A stretch of DNA of 64,000 bases from Mediterranea massiliensis (GCA_015060685.1 SUXZ01000001.1:283709-347708); one strand, 5' to 3'; positions 54,901-63,820 are shown, numbered from the stretch's first letter. The notes: generated from the letters alone by a model not told the origin. Program-made: numbers and translations.

Positions 54901-55180
54901 AGTCGGCAGCTGGTATGACGGCTCATGGAAGCTGCTGAACGAGCGCGACATTATCTGGATGGATAAGGGCAAGCTATGCAATAAACGCCCCGACAGGGTA
55001 ATGATAAAGGGTGACGAGGTGGTGGTAGTGGACTTCAAGTTTGGCGAACCACGCAAATCTCACCACAAGCAGGTGAAGATTTACCTTGAACTGCTGCAGA
55101 AGATGGGCTACCCTGCTGCAAACCTCAGCGGATACCTGTGGTATGTGGAGAATGGAGAAACGGAAAAAATTAAGAATTAA
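51953..55180 (+). CDS. addA: AddA-like helicase-nuclease (UvrD superfamily)
   Basis: 1075 residues. Walker A is YKASAGSGKTFTLAVE at the N-terminus, motif Ia is TFTNKATAEMKERI, Walker B/motif II is MIDEFQDTSRMQW, motif III is VGDVKQSIYRWRNGD, and later motifs include TIHKSKGLQF and YVALTRAEK. A PD-(D/E)XK nuclease at the C-terminus shows VVVVDFKFGEP and QVKIYLELLQKMG. It is the helicase partner of the AddAB complex that resects double-strand breaks for recombination. The B-subunit gene follows after 17 bp. The protein is slightly shorter than Gram-positive AddA. Confidence 0.92.
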   Translation: MGLLIYKASAGSGKTFTLAVEYIKHLIQNPRAYRQILAVTFTNKATAEMKERIMQQLNGIRLNDPDSKNYANEVLRGLRELPDGGHWTMEEVREQAGIALHYMLHDYGRFRVETIDSFFQSVMRNLARELEQSPNLNIELNADEVVADAVESMMEKLTLTSPLLKWLLDYIQDRIENNQKWNTTKELKDFAKNIFNEEFIEQGQKLREELKELDRMKQFISLLQAMEKEAKEILPKQGEKFFKILEEHGLTMDDFKYKASGVPSYFNKLRNGETKNKELLTKRVQDGMLSADIWIGSNSKISNLVKETLMPMLNETEKLRQDCVKTINSCRKSLKNLHELQLLNYISQEVKTLNSERNRFLLSDTTALLHNLIKEDDSSFIFEKLGTQISNIMIDEFQDTSRMQWDNFRLLLLEGLSQGAESLIVGDVKQSIYRWRNGDWSILNNLGRKEHPTGTPLDKYPITVKTLKVNRRSEKNIIDFNNRLFQALVKLLEEKRKQDLKEECPELVNAYANVEQDSSKDVTEGFVKVIFPDKEEGKSRTEVQLESVANEVKRLMNQGIQPEQMTILVRKKKHISPIANYLYQQLGVVVVSDEAFRLDASPAINLLIDALRFVADNNDHIALSNLASSYCQQVLQTAFDEEQLRKEPIKLLPEALETERQQLAFMPLYELLEELYRLLDINKIANQESYLFAFFDHTLEYLQKEPADINRFLQHWDEVLCSKTIQSGSAKGIRAYTIHKSKGLQFHTVLLPYCEWKMENEVNGHLTWCVPQVEPYNSYSLLPIEYDSSMAESIYRNDYRKEQLQLWVDNLNTLYVALTRAEKNLLIWGGEAKNGRIDSLIDAALGSDGIKALGGTWLNGIYELGELYNKQKEEKKEEKEEKKIENRLTIKAQKLPVKMEGLRHRIDFKQSNESSLFISGKSEEQSWRRFINRGNLLHFIFSKIGTKEEANEVIEQLIADGTITKEMEAEVRQLVTEALALPQVGSWYDGSWKLLNERDIIWMDKGKLCNKRPDRVMIKGDEVVVVDFKFGEPRKSHHKQVKIYLELLQKMGYPAANLSGYLWYVENGETEKIKN

Positions 55181-55197
55181 AGAATAAAACAAACTGC

Positions 55198-58110
55198 ATG
55201 AACACTTTCCTTCAATTAGTTGCAGAAGATATCTATAAGAAAACCGGTGGCGACTTATCGGGTACAGCCATTGTGTTCCCCAACAAGCGTGCGCGACTCT
55301 TTTTCAACGAGCACCTGGCCAGCCAACACAACGGCCCCATGTGGTCGCCGGCCTACATCAGCATCAGCGAACTGTTTCAACAGCTGTCGCCTTCCCAATT
55401 GGGCGATCCCATACAGCTGGTGTGCGAGGTGTACAAGGTGTTTTGCCAAGTAACCGGCAAGGCAGAAACGCTCGACGACTTCTACTTCTGGGGCGAATTG
55501 CTGATAAGCGATTTCGATGATGTGGACAAGAACCTGGTGGATGCCGGCAAACTGTTCACCAACTTGAAAGAGTTGAAGGAGATGGACGACTTCAGTTTCC
55601 TGACAAAAGAGCAAGTGGAAACCATCCAGCAGTTCTTCGAAAACTTCTCTATCGAAAAGGAGACAGAATTGAAGAAACGCTTCCTGACGTTATGGGACAA
55701 ACTGGGCAACATCTACACCAACTTCCGCCAACGGCTGAAGGAGTTGGGCATCGCCTACGAAGGAATGATGTACAGAGAGGTGATAGAGCAGTTGGAGGCA
55801 GAGAAACTGGAGTACGAGCACTATGTGTTTGTGGGCTTCAACGTGCTGAACGAAGTGGAAAAGAGATTCTTCACTAAGCTTCAGGCAGCTGGGAAAGCGA
55901 TGTTCTATTGGGATTACGACACCTATTACACGCAAGCGCCACAGCAGGCTGCCCTACCCTATATGCACGAAGCCGGCGAGTTCATCATTCGCAACATGGC
56001 GAAGTTTCCCAACGAATTGCCGGCAACCTTGTTCGACCGCTTGCGCGAAAAGAAAAGCATCCGCTACATCTCTTCGCCCACCGAAAACGGACAGGCACGC
56101 TACTTGCCGCAATGGATTAAGAATACCATTAAGGATGGTGACAAGAACCTGAAAGAGAATGCTGTGGTTTTGTGTAACGAGGCATTGCTATTGCCCATTC
56201 TGCACTCCATCCCCGAACAGGTGAAGCATGCAAACATCACCATGGGATTCCCCTTTACTCAAACGCCCACGTATAGCTTCATCACCTCGCTGATGGAACT
56301 CCAACTGAATGGATATCGTAAAGGGAACCGCTTTGAATACCGCTATGTGCTGAATGTGTTAAGACACCCTTTCACCCAACAGTTGTCACCAAATGCAACC
56401 GTTTTAGAGGGTGAGCTGACTAAAAAGAACCGCTTCTTCCCCACCGTTGAAGAACTGCAAGCCGACGATTTCCTCAAGCTGTTGTTTGCACCCAAAGCCG
56501 AAAACACCGAATTATGCCAATACCTCATCGAACTGTTGTATGAGGCGTCGAAGATATATCGCACCGCTCCACAAGAGGATGAAGACGAGGAGGTTGAGCA
56601 TAGCGAAGAGGTGTTCGACCAGCTTTATCAGGAATCGCTCTACAAAGGATATAAGTTGATTACACGCATCCAATCGCTATTGGAGAGTGGCGAACTGGAG
56701 AGCATCAACAAGGACACGCTGCAACGGCTATTAAACCGTCTGATGATGGCCGAAACAATTCCTTTCCATGGCGAGCCGGCCATCGGTTTGCAGATAATGG
56801 GCGTATTGGAAACTCGGAACCTGGATTTCAAGAACCTGATTATGTTGTCGCTCAATGAAGGCAAGTTGCCGCAGAAGGAGCGCGAATCATCGTTCATCCC
56901 CTATAACTTAAGAAAAGGTTTCGGCATGACTACCATCGAGCACAAGAATGCCGTATATGCCTATTACTTCTATCGCTTGATACAACGCGCCGAAAACATT
57001 ACACTGGTTTACAACACAAGCAGCGAAGGATTGAATCGTGGCGAGATGTCGAGATTCATGCTTCAGCTATTGGCCGAATATCCTCATGCCATCGAAAACT
57101 ACTACCTCGAAGCCGGCCAACAAGCCGAGCAAGAGCAGACCATCGTCGTGGAAAAGAGCAAAGAGATTATCGAAATCCTGCAGAAACGATTCGATGCAAC
57201 CGACGAGCACAACAAACATGTGCTTTCGCCATCGGCCTTAAACACCTACTTGAATTGTCCGCTGAGTTTCTACTTCCGTCATGTAGCCGGATTGAAGGTG
57301 TCCGAAGAGGTTAGTGCCGAAATAGACTCGAAACTTTTTGGTACCATCTTCCACCGCTCGGCAGAGCTTATCTATGACGAACTGACTTCGCGTAACAAGG
57401 AAGTGTCGAAAGCGGATTTGCAAGCATTGCTCAAGGATGACGCACGGATTTTGGGGTTTGTAGATACGGCTTTCAAGGAGATTCTATTCCAAATCAAGAA
57501 GCAGGAAAAAGCCGAATACAACGGCCAGCAACTCATCAATTCGCAAGTCATCAGCTACTACCTGAAACAATTGCTGAGAAACGACTTGAAGTATGCTCCA
57601 TTTACCTTAGAGGGAATGGAGACGAGGGTAAGCGAAGTGATGCATATCAATAGTGGCGTGGGCGAGATTGCTATCCGCCTTGGTGGAACCATTGACCGCA
57701 TGGACAAGAAAGAGGGCACACTTCGCATCCTGGATTATAAGACCGGCGGCAAGCCAAAGAAGGTAAAGGAGATGGATGAGCTGTTTACGCCTGACAAAGA
57801 CCGGGCTGGATACATCTTCCAAACATTTCTCTATGCAGCCATCATGAGCAAAAAGCAAGATGATAAAGTGGCTCCGGCATTGCTGTACATCCACCACGCA
57901 GCCGAAGAGAATTATTCGCCATTGATTGAATTTGGAAGCGACAAGGAGGGAGTGAACGATTTCAGGCTATACGAAAACGACTTCCGCAAGAAGTTACAGA
58001 AACTTTTAGAGGAAATCTTCGGCTTGGAAACGCCATTCAAGCAAACCACCATCGAAGAGAATTGCAAGTATTGCGACTTCAAACGATTGTGCAAGCGCTC
58101 CAACGTATAA
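55198..58110 (+). CDS. addB: AddB-like PD-(D/E)XK nuclease, iron-sulfur type
   Basis: 970 residues. The N-terminus has a helicase-derived fold (TAIVFPNKRARLFFNEHLA) without intact Walker A, as in AddB inactive helicase domains. The C-terminal nuclease domain contains LSPSALNTYLNCPLSFYFRH, LRILDYKTGGKPK (motif II/III DYKT) and ends with CKYCDFKRLCKR. The Cys in NCPLSFYF together with three Cys at the end form the expected 4Fe-4S cluster. Works with the AddA-like protein in recombination repair. Stop is 18 bp before the terminator shared with tRNA-Asp. Confidence 0.9.
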   Translation: MNTFLQLVAEDIYKKTGGDLSGTAIVFPNKRARLFFNEHLASQHNGPMWSPAYISISELFQQLSPSQLGDPIQLVCEVYKVFCQVTGKAETLDDFYFWGELLISDFDDVDKNLVDAGKLFTNLKELKEMDDFSFLTKEQVETIQQFFENFSIEKETELKKRFLTLWDKLGNIYTNFRQRLKELGIAYEGMMYREVIEQLEAEKLEYEHYVFVGFNVLNEVEKRFFTKLQAAGKAMFYWDYDTYYTQAPQQAALPYMHEAGEFIIRNMAKFPNELPATLFDRLREKKSIRYISSPTENGQARYLPQWIKNTIKDGDKNLKENAVVLCNEALLLPILHSIPEQVKHANITMGFPFTQTPTYSFITSLMELQLNGYRKGNRFEYRYVLNVLRHPFTQQLSPNATVLEGELTKKNRFFPTVEELQADDFLKLLFAPKAENTELCQYLIELLYEASKIYRTAPQEDEDEEVEHSEEVFDQLYQESLYKGYKLITRIQSLLESGELESINKDTLQRLLNRLMMAETIPFHGEPAIGLQIMGVLETRNLDFKNLIMLSLNEGKLPQKERESSFIPYNLRKGFGMTTIEHKNAVYAYYFYRLIQRAENITLVYNTSSEGLNRGEMSRFMLQLLAEYPHAIENYYLEAGQQAEQEQTIVVEKSKEIIEILQKRFDATDEHNKHVLSPSALNTYLNCPLSFYFRHVAGLKVSEEVSAEIDSKLFGTIFHRSAELIYDELTSRNKEVSKADLQALLKDDARILGFVDTAFKEILFQIKKQEKAEYNGQQLINSQVISYYLKQLLRNDLKYAPFTLEGMETRVSEVMHINSGVGEIAIRLGGTIDRMDKKEGTLRILDYKTGGKPKKVKEMDELFTPDKDRAGYIFQTFLYAAIMSKKQDDKVAPALLYIHHAAEENYSPLIEFGSDKEGVNDFRLYENDFRKKLQKLLEEIFGLETPFKQTTIEENCKYCDFKRLCKRSNV

Positions 58111-58127
58111 GCATATAAAAAGTAGCA

Positions 58128-58165
58128 AAAAAAAGCCTCGAAGTTATTCAACTCCGAGGCTTTTG
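58128..58165. terminator. Bidirectional terminator between addB and tRNA-Asp
   Basis: AAGCCTCGAAGTT pairs with AACTCCGAGGCTT (one internal mismatch), with an A-run on the left and TTTT on the right. It serves addB rightward and the tRNA leftward. Confidence 0.88.
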
Positions 58166-58239
58166 CGGTATGGACGGGACTCGAACCCGCGACCCCCTGC
58201 GTGACAGGCAGGTATTCTAACCAGCTGAACTACCACACC
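58166..58239 (-). tRNA. tRNA-Asp (anticodon GUC)
   Basis: 74 nt on the minus strand. Acceptor GGTGTGG pairs with CCATACC, D arm GTTC/GAAT, anticodon loop CTGTCAC (anticodon GTC) on CCTGC/GCAGG-type stem, T arm GCGGGTTCGAGTCCCGT. Discriminator G, no encoded CCA. Confidence 0.96.
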
Positions 58240-58268
58240 ATTTGGGTTGCTTTCTTGCGATTGCGGTG

Positions 58269-58276
58269 CAAAGGTA
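58269..58276 (-). promoter_or_regulatory. -7 box of tRNA-Asp
   Basis: Minus-strand TACCTTTG, 29 bp before the tRNA 5' end, identical to the box before tRNA-Arg. Confidence 0.55.
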
Positions 58277-58342
58277 GCTATTTCTTTGGAATCTGCAATA
58301 GCAAAAGCAAAAAAATATTCAAAAAAAATGCTTTTTCGGGTT

Positions 58343-58876
58343 TTAGGGATATAGAAGTTGCAAAATATGGGCATCTTCATACTGTTTTCCGATGCGCCAC
58401 CACGATTTCAATACCCCACACGAACCGAATCCACACGATTGAAACAAGTGAAGACTCGCCTCGTTGCTCACAAGAACATGAGCTGTGAGCTGATTCAAAT
58501 TCAAGAATTCGAATGCATATTGTATCAACAAGCGGAGGGCTTCTGATGCATACCCCTCTCCCCTATACTCTCGCTGAAGCACAATGCCCACCTCACCACG
58601 GGCATGCATGGGCGAGAAATTCATTAAATCGATGCATCCCAGCACAGCATTGTCACTCAAACGGATAATCATCAGACGTAATTGCTGGTCGGCAAACAGA
58701 TCACTCTGGGCCTGCTCGATGTACTGACGCAACACGTAGCGCGAATAGGGAACGGAGAAGTTGGAAATATCCCACATAGAGGGGTCGTTCTCGATGGCAT
58801 AAAGCAACTCCAAATCTTCGGGCTCTACGGCTCGCAACATCACCAGTTCACCCTTGAAAAACGACTTATTTTTCAT
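58343..58876 (-). CDS. GNAT-family acetyltransferase (RimJ/SpeG-like)
   Basis: 177 residues from ATG 58876; a longer frame from 58939 would lie inside the upstream gene and adds a non-conserved stretch. Features: GELVMLRAVEPEDLELLYAI, GCIDLMNFSPMHARGEVGIV, and the acetyl-CoA motif REYRGEGYASEALRLLI, then NEASLHLFQSCGF. This arrangement is common in SpeG/RimJ-type enzymes; the substrate is unknown. Its start overlaps the preceding gene by 11 bp, so translation is coupled in the recR unit. Confidence 0.9.
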   Translation of the reverse strand: MKNKSFFKGELVMLRAVEPEDLELLYAIENDPSMWDISNFSVPYSRYVLRQYIEQAQSDLFADQQLRLMIIRLSDNAVLGCIDLMNFSPMHARGEVGIVLQREYRGEGYASEALRLLIQYAFEFLNLNQLTAHVLVSNEASLHLFQSCGFGSCGVLKSWWRIGKQYEDAHILQLLYP

Positions 58877-59336
58877 TGTCTTCCGTTCCTTCTGTTTGGA
58901 TAAATAATTCTTGACGCAACCGTTTCTCGCTGGGCACACAGAATAGAGAAGCGCACAAGGCTATCAAAGCGCACAGCACACCGGTATTGCTAAGCATCTG
59001 ATAATAGACAAATAGCCCCACAAGCATGGGGATAGCCAGAAGTGCCAAGCGCAGATAGTTCAGTTTGCAATAAGCCTTCAAAGCTTTGTCGATACTCAGT
59101 TTATCTATCTTGTTGGTAAGCATGCGTGCATAAAACTTCAACGATACGGGAATGGTTAGGATAGTAAGCAGAATCACTACCGTCTCTGCTAAGTAAACGG
59201 CTTTGGGATTGGAAGCATATCTGCCAACAAAGCCATCCATACATTCGCATAACACCACAATCAATATAGCCAACAGCCAGAAGGCAAAGTATAGTAGCCT
59301 TAGGCGTGAAGATACTTGTTTAATCTCTTGTTCCAT
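58866..59336 (-). CDS. Four-helix membrane protein of unknown function
   Basis: 156 residues with four hydrophobic segments: FAFWLLAILIVVLCECM, AETVVILLTILTIPVSLKF, LALLAIPMLVGLFVYYQML and VLCALIALCASLFCVPS. The loop between helices 2 and 3 contains NKIDKLSIDKALKAYCKL. No family recognised. It lies 6 bp after recR and overlaps the GNAT gene by 11 bp, a compact three-gene unit. Confidence 0.75.
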   Translation of the reverse strand: MEQEIKQVSSRLRLLYFAFWLLAILIVVLCECMDGFVGRYASNPKAVYLAETVVILLTILTIPVSLKFYARMLTNKIDKLSIDKALKAYCKLNYLRLALLAIPMLVGLFVYYQMLSNTGVLCALIALCASLFCVPSEKRLRQELFIQTEGTEDNEK

Positions 59337-59342
59337 AACATT

Positions 59343-59966
59343 TTACATTTCATTATTCATTCTATAAGGCATACGGTTCACAATGCTTCGGCCCAGGGTG
59401 ATTTCATCGGCATACTCCAACTCATCTCCCACCGATATGCCACGGGCAATCTGAGAAAGTTTCACGCCCATTCCCTCGAGTTTACGGCAGATGTAAAAGC
59501 CTGTAGTATCGCCTTCCATGGTAGTGCTTAATGCCAATATCACCTCTTCTATGCCACCTGCCTCGACACGGCTCACCAAGCTATCTATCTGCAAGTCGCG
59601 AGGACCGATACCATCCATTGGCGAGATGATTCCACCCAACACATGATACAAGCCTTTGTATTGTTGGGTTGCCTCTATGGCCATCACATCGCGTATTGTC
59701 TCCACCACACAAATCGTTGAGGCATCACGCTGCGGATTGGAGCAGATCTGACATATATCTGTATCAGAAATATTATGACATACCTTACAATATTTCACCT
59801 CACGCTTCAACGTCATAATGGCATTGCCAAATGCATCTACCACTGGTTGGTCTTGGCGCAACAGATGAAGCACCAAACGCATAGCCGTCTTTTTTCCCAC
59901 ACCGGGTAATTTGGCAAACTCGTTCACTGCCTTTTCAAGCAACATCGAAGAATATTGTCCGTTCAT
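59343..59966 (-). CDS. recR: Recombination mediator RecR
   Basis: 207 residues from ATG 59966 ([14 protein letters not shown]), preferred over an ATG 27 bp upstream because family members begin with this type of sequence. Helix-hairpin-helix [16 protein letters not shown], the zinc finger with CKVCHN and CQICSN, the Toprim core [13 protein letters not shown], then [20 protein letters not shown]. With RecO/RecF it loads RecA at gaps. First gene of a three-gene unit and divergent from engB; its -7 box lies 25 bp before the start. Confidence 0.96.
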   Translation of the reverse strand: MNGQYSSMLLEKAVNEFAKLPGVGKKTAMRLVLHLLRQDQPVVDAFGNAIMTLKREVKYCKVCHNISDTDICQICSNPQRDASTICVVETIRDVMAIEATQQYKGLYHVLGGIISPMDGIGPRDLQIDSLVSRVEAGGIEEVILALSTTMEGDTTGFYICRKLEGMGVKLSQIARGISVGDELEYADEITLGRSIVNRMPYRMNNEM

Positions 59967-59990
59967 ATATACATTATTATAGAATGGTTG

Positions 59991-59998
59991 CAAAGTTA
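59991..59998 (-). promoter_or_regulatory. -7 box of the recR unit
   Basis: Minus-strand TAACTTTG; divergent from an identical plus-strand box at 60041-60048. Confidence 0.6.
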
Positions 59999-60040
59999 CG
60001 AGATTTCCTGATTATCGACGCATTTTTTCAAAAGAAGTAT

Positions 60041-60048
60041 TAACTTTG
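60041..60048 (+). promoter_or_regulatory. -7 box of engB
   Basis: TAACTTTG, 17 bp before the ATG; forms a divergent pair with the recR box. Confidence 0.6.
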
Positions 60049-60065
60049 CGCCAAATATATCGATT

Positions 60066-60680
60066 ATGAAAATTGAAAGCGCTGCATTTGTCATCAGTAA
60101 TACCGACGTAAAGAAGTGTCCGACAGGAACACTTCCCGAATATGCCTTCATTGGCCGTTCAAACGTCGGGAAATCCAGTCTGATAAACATGCTTACAGGG
60201 CAAAAAGGATTGGCCATGACCTCGGCAACACCCGGAAAGACCATGCTGATAAACCACTTCCTGATAAACAAGAATTGGTACATTGTGGATCTGCCGGGAT
60301 ATGGATATGCCAAACGTGGGCAAAAAGGCAAGGACCAAATCAAGAAGATTATCGAAAGCTATATTCTTCAACGCGAACAGATGACCAACCTGTTTGTATT
60401 GGTCGATTCGCGACACGAGCCGCAAACCATCGACTTGGAGTTTATCGAGTGGCTGGGCGAAAATGATGTACCTTTCTCCATCGTCTTCACCAAAGCCGAC
60501 AAGTTAAAGAGTGGACGCCAACTGAAGAATAATGTCCAAACCTATCTGGACAAGCTCAAGGAGCAATGGGAAGAACTACCCCCCTACTTCATCACTTCGT
60601 CGGAAAAGCGACTCGGACGTGATGAACTGTTAGGATACATCGAACAGATAAACAACGAAGTAAGAAACAATAACTTATAA
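60066..60680 (+). CDS. engB: Ribosome-biogenesis GTPase EngB/YsxC
   Basis: 204 residues, normal length. G1 is [11 protein letters not shown]2 region has TSATPGKT, G3 is [10 protein letters not shown]4 is [10 protein letters not shown] and G5 is ITSSEK. It assists 50S subunit assembly and is essential in many bacteria. A DUF4923-like gene follows after 10 bp. No abnormal features. Confidence 0.96.
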   Translation: MKIESAAFVISNTDVKKCPTGTLPEYAFIGRSNVGKSSLINMLTGQKGLAMTSATPGKTMLINHFLINKNWYIVDLPGYGYAKRGQKGKDQIKKIIESYILQREQMTNLFVLVDSRHEPQTIDLEFIEWLGENDVPFSIVFTKADKLKSGRQLKNNVQTYLDKLKEQWEELPPYFITSSEKRLGRDELLGYIEQINNEVRNNNL

Positions 60681-60690
60681 TTTTACCCGT

Positions 60691-61296
60691 ATGAAAAAGA
60701 GTATTATTTTGGCCATCATTGCTTTGATAGGAATGGCCCAAAACAGCCAAGCACAATCGTGGAAAGACATCTTTAACAAAGATAACATCGAAAAGGTGGT
60801 GAATGCAGTAACCGGCAAATCGACAACAGTGGATGTTACCGGTACATGGATCTTCACCGGTTCGGCCATCGAATTGAAATCAGACAATGTGCTCACCAAC
60901 CTAGGCGGTACGGCAGCAGCCGGTGTGGCCGAAGAAAAGCTTAACGAGCAACTTAAAAAGGTGGGTATCACACCCGGCAAACTGACCTTCACCTTCAATG
61001 CCGACAGTACCTTTACCACCAAATTGAACAAAAAAACATTGAAAGGCACCTATTCGTACAAAGCCGACGAAGAGAGTCTTCAACTAAAATTTGCCAAACT
61101 GATTCCCATGAACGCAAAAGTAAATTGCACTTCATCGAACATGGATCTACTCTTCAATGCAGATAAGTTGATGAGTTTGCTGACTACCCTCTCCAGCAAG
61201 AGCAAAAACACTACATTGAAAACACTCGGTTCGTTGGCCGAAAACTACGATGGTATGATGTTGGGATTTTCAATGAAGAAACAGCAGCAGGAATAG
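60691..61296 (+). CDS. DUF4923-like secreted protein
   Basis: 201 residues. Signal peptide (IILAIIALIGMAQNSQAQ). The body reads SWKDIFNKDNIEKVVNAVTG, then VDVTGTWIFTGSAIELKSDN, LTFTFNADSTFTTKLNKKTL and GTYSYKADEESLQLKFAKL, a lipocalin-like pattern (GTW and repeated beta strands). I assign it to DUF4923 from memory. Such proteins are common in Bacteroidales envelopes with unknown role. It shares a transcription unit with engB and has a terminator just downstream. Confidence 0.82.
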   Translation: MKKSIILAIIALIGMAQNSQAQSWKDIFNKDNIEKVVNAVTGKSTTVDVTGTWIFTGSAIELKSDNVLTNLGGTAAAGVAEEKLNEQLKKVGITPGKLTFTFNADSTFTTKLNKKTLKGTYSYKADEESLQLKFAKLIPMNAKVNCTSSNMDLLFNADKLMSLLTTLSSKSKNTTLKTLGSLAENYDGMMLGFSMKKQQQE

Positions 61297-61324
61297 AAAC
61301 GTCCACCTTATTATATATATAAAG

Positions 61325-61357
61325 AAAGGAGCACCTGATTAAGTGCTCCTTTTCTAT
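61325..61357. terminator. Terminator between DUF4923-like and hybrid kinase genes
   Basis: AAAGGAGCAC (61325-61334) pairs with GTGCTCCTTT (61343-61352) around an 8-nt loop, followed by TCTATT. An A-rich left flank makes it usable in both directions. Confidence 0.88.
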
Positions 61358-61375
61358 TATCATATATCCACGAAA

Positions 61376-62497
61376 TTATTTCAACGGAATAGTAAAGAAG
61401 AAGGTAGAGCCTTCGCCCTTAACAGAGGTAAAGCCCAACTTACCGCCATTCTTATATACAAAGTCTTGGCAAAGCAACAAGCCCAAGCCTGAACCCTCTT
61501 CATTGTTGGTACCGAATGTACTGTAGTGCGTATCGGTGTGCAACAACTTCTTTTGGCTCTCTTCGTCAATACCGCAACCTTGGTCTTGCACGCTGATGTA
61601 GGCCATGCCTTCTTTCTCTTCAGTACGAACCCAAATTTCAGATTCCTCGTTACTGAACTTAATGGCATTGCTAATCAAGTTTCTGATTACAGTCTTCACC
61701 ATGTCAATGTCGGCATTTACGGTAAGTGCTGTTCCCAATTTCTCTACGTTAATCTTGATATGCTTCAGTTCGGCCACCATAGAGAATATCTCGAGTACAC
61801 TATCAACCAATTCGTTAATATCGAAGTTTTGATACACCACATTCAGTTTGCCAATTTGGCTCTTTGTCCACTTCAGTAAGTTATCGAGCAGTGCAAACAC
61901 ATCTTCGGTTGTCTGGTTGGCCATGGTGAGCAGTTCGAACATCTCTTCGCCAATCTTTTCGGCCGGCAAATTCAGAATCAGCATATTGAGCACCATCTTA
62001 ATAGAGCCCAACGGCGAACGGAGGTCGTGCGCAATTACCGAATAGAGTTTGTCGCGTCCAATAATGGTTTTCTCCAATTCTTGTGTTTTGTATAGCAACA
62101 TTCGCTTCGCTGCCACCAAAGAGATTTGGTGCATTACACGGATAATCAGTTCCTCCTTATTGAAAGGTTTCGAGATAAAGTCGTTTGCACCAACTTGGAA
62201 CCCCTTCACAATATCGGTAGTGCTATTCAATGCCGTCAAGAATATAATAGGTATATCAGCAGTGTTCGGGTCGGCTTTCAGTTTGGTAGCCACTTCGAAA
62301 CCACTCATATCAGGCATCATTACGTCAAGCAGAATCAAGTCGGGATTCTCTTTCGCAACCTGTTGCAATGCTTGCGTACCGTTGCTGGCAGTAGCAATTT
62401 GGAATTTTTCATTTGTCAGAAGCACTTTTAGCAGCAGCACATTCGACATAACGTCGTCCACAATCAGGATTTTATATTCTGCAGGATTTATTTCCAT
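61376..62497 (-). CDS. Receiver-first histidine kinase (hybrid)
   Basis: 373 residues, soluble, with no membrane segment. Receiver at 1-125 with Asp14/Asp15 (IVDDVMSN), phospho-acceptor Asp58 (LILLDVMMPDMSG) and Lys109 (FISKPF). A short coiled coil leads to the H-box SVIAHDLRSPLGS (His156), then the ATPase domain with N-box NLISNAIKFS (Asn276), G1 DQGCGI (304-309) and G2 GSGLGL (334-339). The receiver precedes the kinase, the order of RpfC-independent cytoplasmic integrators that take phosphate from another kinase. It lies 21 bp after the decarboxylase gene, so the two are probably co-transcribed. Confidence 0.92.
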   Translation of the reverse strand: MEINPAEYKILIVDDVMSNVLLLKVLLTNEKFQIATASNGTQALQQVAKENPDLILLDVMMPDMSGFEVATKLKADPNTADIPIIFLTALNSTTDIVKGFQVGANDFISKPFNKEELIIRVMHQISLVAAKRMLLYKTQELEKTIIGRDKLYSVIAHDLRSPLGSIKMVLNMLILNLPAEKIGEEMFELLTMANQTTEDVFALLDNLLKWTKSQIGKLNVVYQNFDINELVDSVLEIFSMVAELKHIKINVEKLGTALTVNADIDMVKTVIRNLISNAIKFSNEESEIWVRTEEKEGMAYISVQDQGCGIDEESQKKLLHTDTHYSTFGTNNEEGSGLGLLLCQDFVYKNGGKLGFTSVKGEGSTFFFTIPLK

Positions 62498-62518
62498 AAT
62501 ATATAAATTTAGGTTTAT

Positions 62519-63457
62519 TTATTCATATAATCTAAAATACTCGATGATGTGCTTTAATCCTTCGTCCAACGGCACTTTAGGTTCCCACTTCAACACCTCT
62601 TTTGCCAACGAAATGTCCGGTTTGCGTTGCTTGGGGTCATCATGTGGCAATGGCTCGAATCTCAGTTTCGACTTCGAACCGGTCAGAGCAATCACCTTTT
62701 CGGCCAACTCCAACATGGTAAACTCGCCGGGATTTCCCAAATTAACCGGGCCAATGAAACTGTCATCGGTATCCATTACACGAATCATGGCTTCCACCAA
62801 GTCGTCCACATATTGGAAACTACGTGTTTGTTTGCCATCGCCATAAATGGTAATGTCCTTGTTCTGCAAGGCTTGAAGCACGAAGTTAGATACCACACGT
62901 CCATCGTTTGGCATCATGCGTGGGCCATAGGTGTTGAAAATGCGGATAATCTTGATACGAACACCATTCTGTCTATGATAATCCATAAACAGTGTTTCGG
63001 CACATCGTTTACCCTCATCGTAGCACGAGCGGATACCAATAGGATTTACATTTCCCCAATAGCTCTCCACTTGCGGATGCACCATCGGGTCGCCATACAC
63101 TTCGCTTGTCGATGCCTGCAAAATCTTGGCTTTGGTTCGTTTGGCCAAACCCAACATGTTGATAGCACCCATTACCGATGTCTTGATGGTCTTGATGGCA
63201 TCATATTGATAATGTACGGGCGATGCCGGACATGCCAAATTATAGATTTCATCGATATCCTCCATCTTATAGGGGTTTTCGACATCGTGCAATATGAAAA
63301 CGAAATGCGGATTATCTAATAGATGGGATATGTTTCGTTTAGAACCCGTAAACAAGTTATCCAAACAATACACAAAATGCCCATCGTTAATAAGTCTTGT
63401 ACAAAGATGTGACCCAATAAATCCAGCTCCTCCTGTGACTAATATTTTTTTCATCAT
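62519..63457 (-). CDS. UDP-glucuronate decarboxylase-like NAD-dependent epimerase/dehydratase
   Basis: 312 residues, extended SDR. The NAD-binding motif is [12 protein letters not shown] at the start, the catalytic Tyr-Lys pair is in [12 protein letters not shown], with Ser/Thr in [10 protein letters not shown] upstream, and the substrate region has [21 protein letters not shown]. This pattern (especially NTYGPRM and RVVSNF) is characteristic of UXS/ArnA-type enzymes that turn UDP-glucuronate into UDP-xylose, feeding capsule or O-glycan synthesis. Either of two adjacent ATGs could be the start. A two-component hybrid kinase gene follows 21 bp downstream. Confidence 0.93.
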   Translation of the reverse strand: MMKKILVTGGAGFIGSHLCTRLINDGHFVYCLDNLFTGSKRNISHLLDNPHFVFILHDVENPYKMEDIDEIYNLACPASPVHYQYDAIKTIKTSVMGAINMLGLAKRTKAKILQASTSEVYGDPMVHPQVESYWGNVNPIGIRSCYDEGKRCAETLFMDYHRQNGVRIKIIRIFNTYGPRMMPNDGRVVSNFVLQALQNKDITIYGDGKQTRSFQYVDDLVEAMIRVMDTDDSFIGPVNLGNPGEFTMLELAEKVIALTGSKSKLRFEPLPHDDPKQRKPDISLAKEVLKWEPKVPLDEGLKHIIEYFRLYE

Positions 63458-63593
63458 ACCTGGTATTAGCTGTTAGTAAATCTTATTTCTTACAAAAGTA
63501 GGCCTTTTTATATTACTATGCAAATTAAATCGTATATATTTTTCAATAAAGTTTAAAATTGCTTAATAGTTAGGGGAATAAGATGGGGAATAA
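63458..63593. other. AT-rich spacer upstream of the decarboxylase gene
   Basis: No gene seen; AT-rich and followed by a GC-rich 49-bp tandem repeat array. The minus-strand promoter of the decarboxylase gene should lie here, but I see no unambiguous -33/-7 pair apart from minus-strand TACTTTTG at about 63492-63499. Confidence 0.4.
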
Positions 63594-63812
63594 AACGCTG
63601 CCGCGGGCATCTTTGGGACAGGGATTGATTAAAAATCATCCCTAACGCTGCCGCAGGCATCCTTGAGACAGGGATTGATTAAAATCATCCCTAACGCTGC
63701 CGCGGGCATCCTTGAGACAGGGATTGATTAAAATCATCCCTAACGCTGCCGCGGGCATCCTTGAGACAGGGATTGACTTCGTCCATCCCTAATGCTGCCG
63801 CAGGCATCCTTG
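63594..63812 (+). repeat. 49-bp tandem repeat array (4.4 copies)
   Basis: Units begin at 63594, 63644, 63693, 63742 and 63791 (the last partial); unit lengths are 50, 49, 49 and 49 bp. Each starts AACGCTGCCGCGGGCATC and ends with a potential hairpin in which GGGAT and ATCCC flank TGATTAAAATC. Copies differ at a few positions (CGG/CAG, CTTTGGG/CCTTGAG), and the fourth has TGACTTCGTCC in its hairpin loop. No reading frame of interest crosses it. Confidence 0.92.
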
Positions 63813-63820
63813 CAAGAAAA

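Noticed and set aside
63594..63812. 49-bp repeat array considered as a CRISPR array
   Set aside because: Whole units are repeated without unique spacers, and no cas gene is present.
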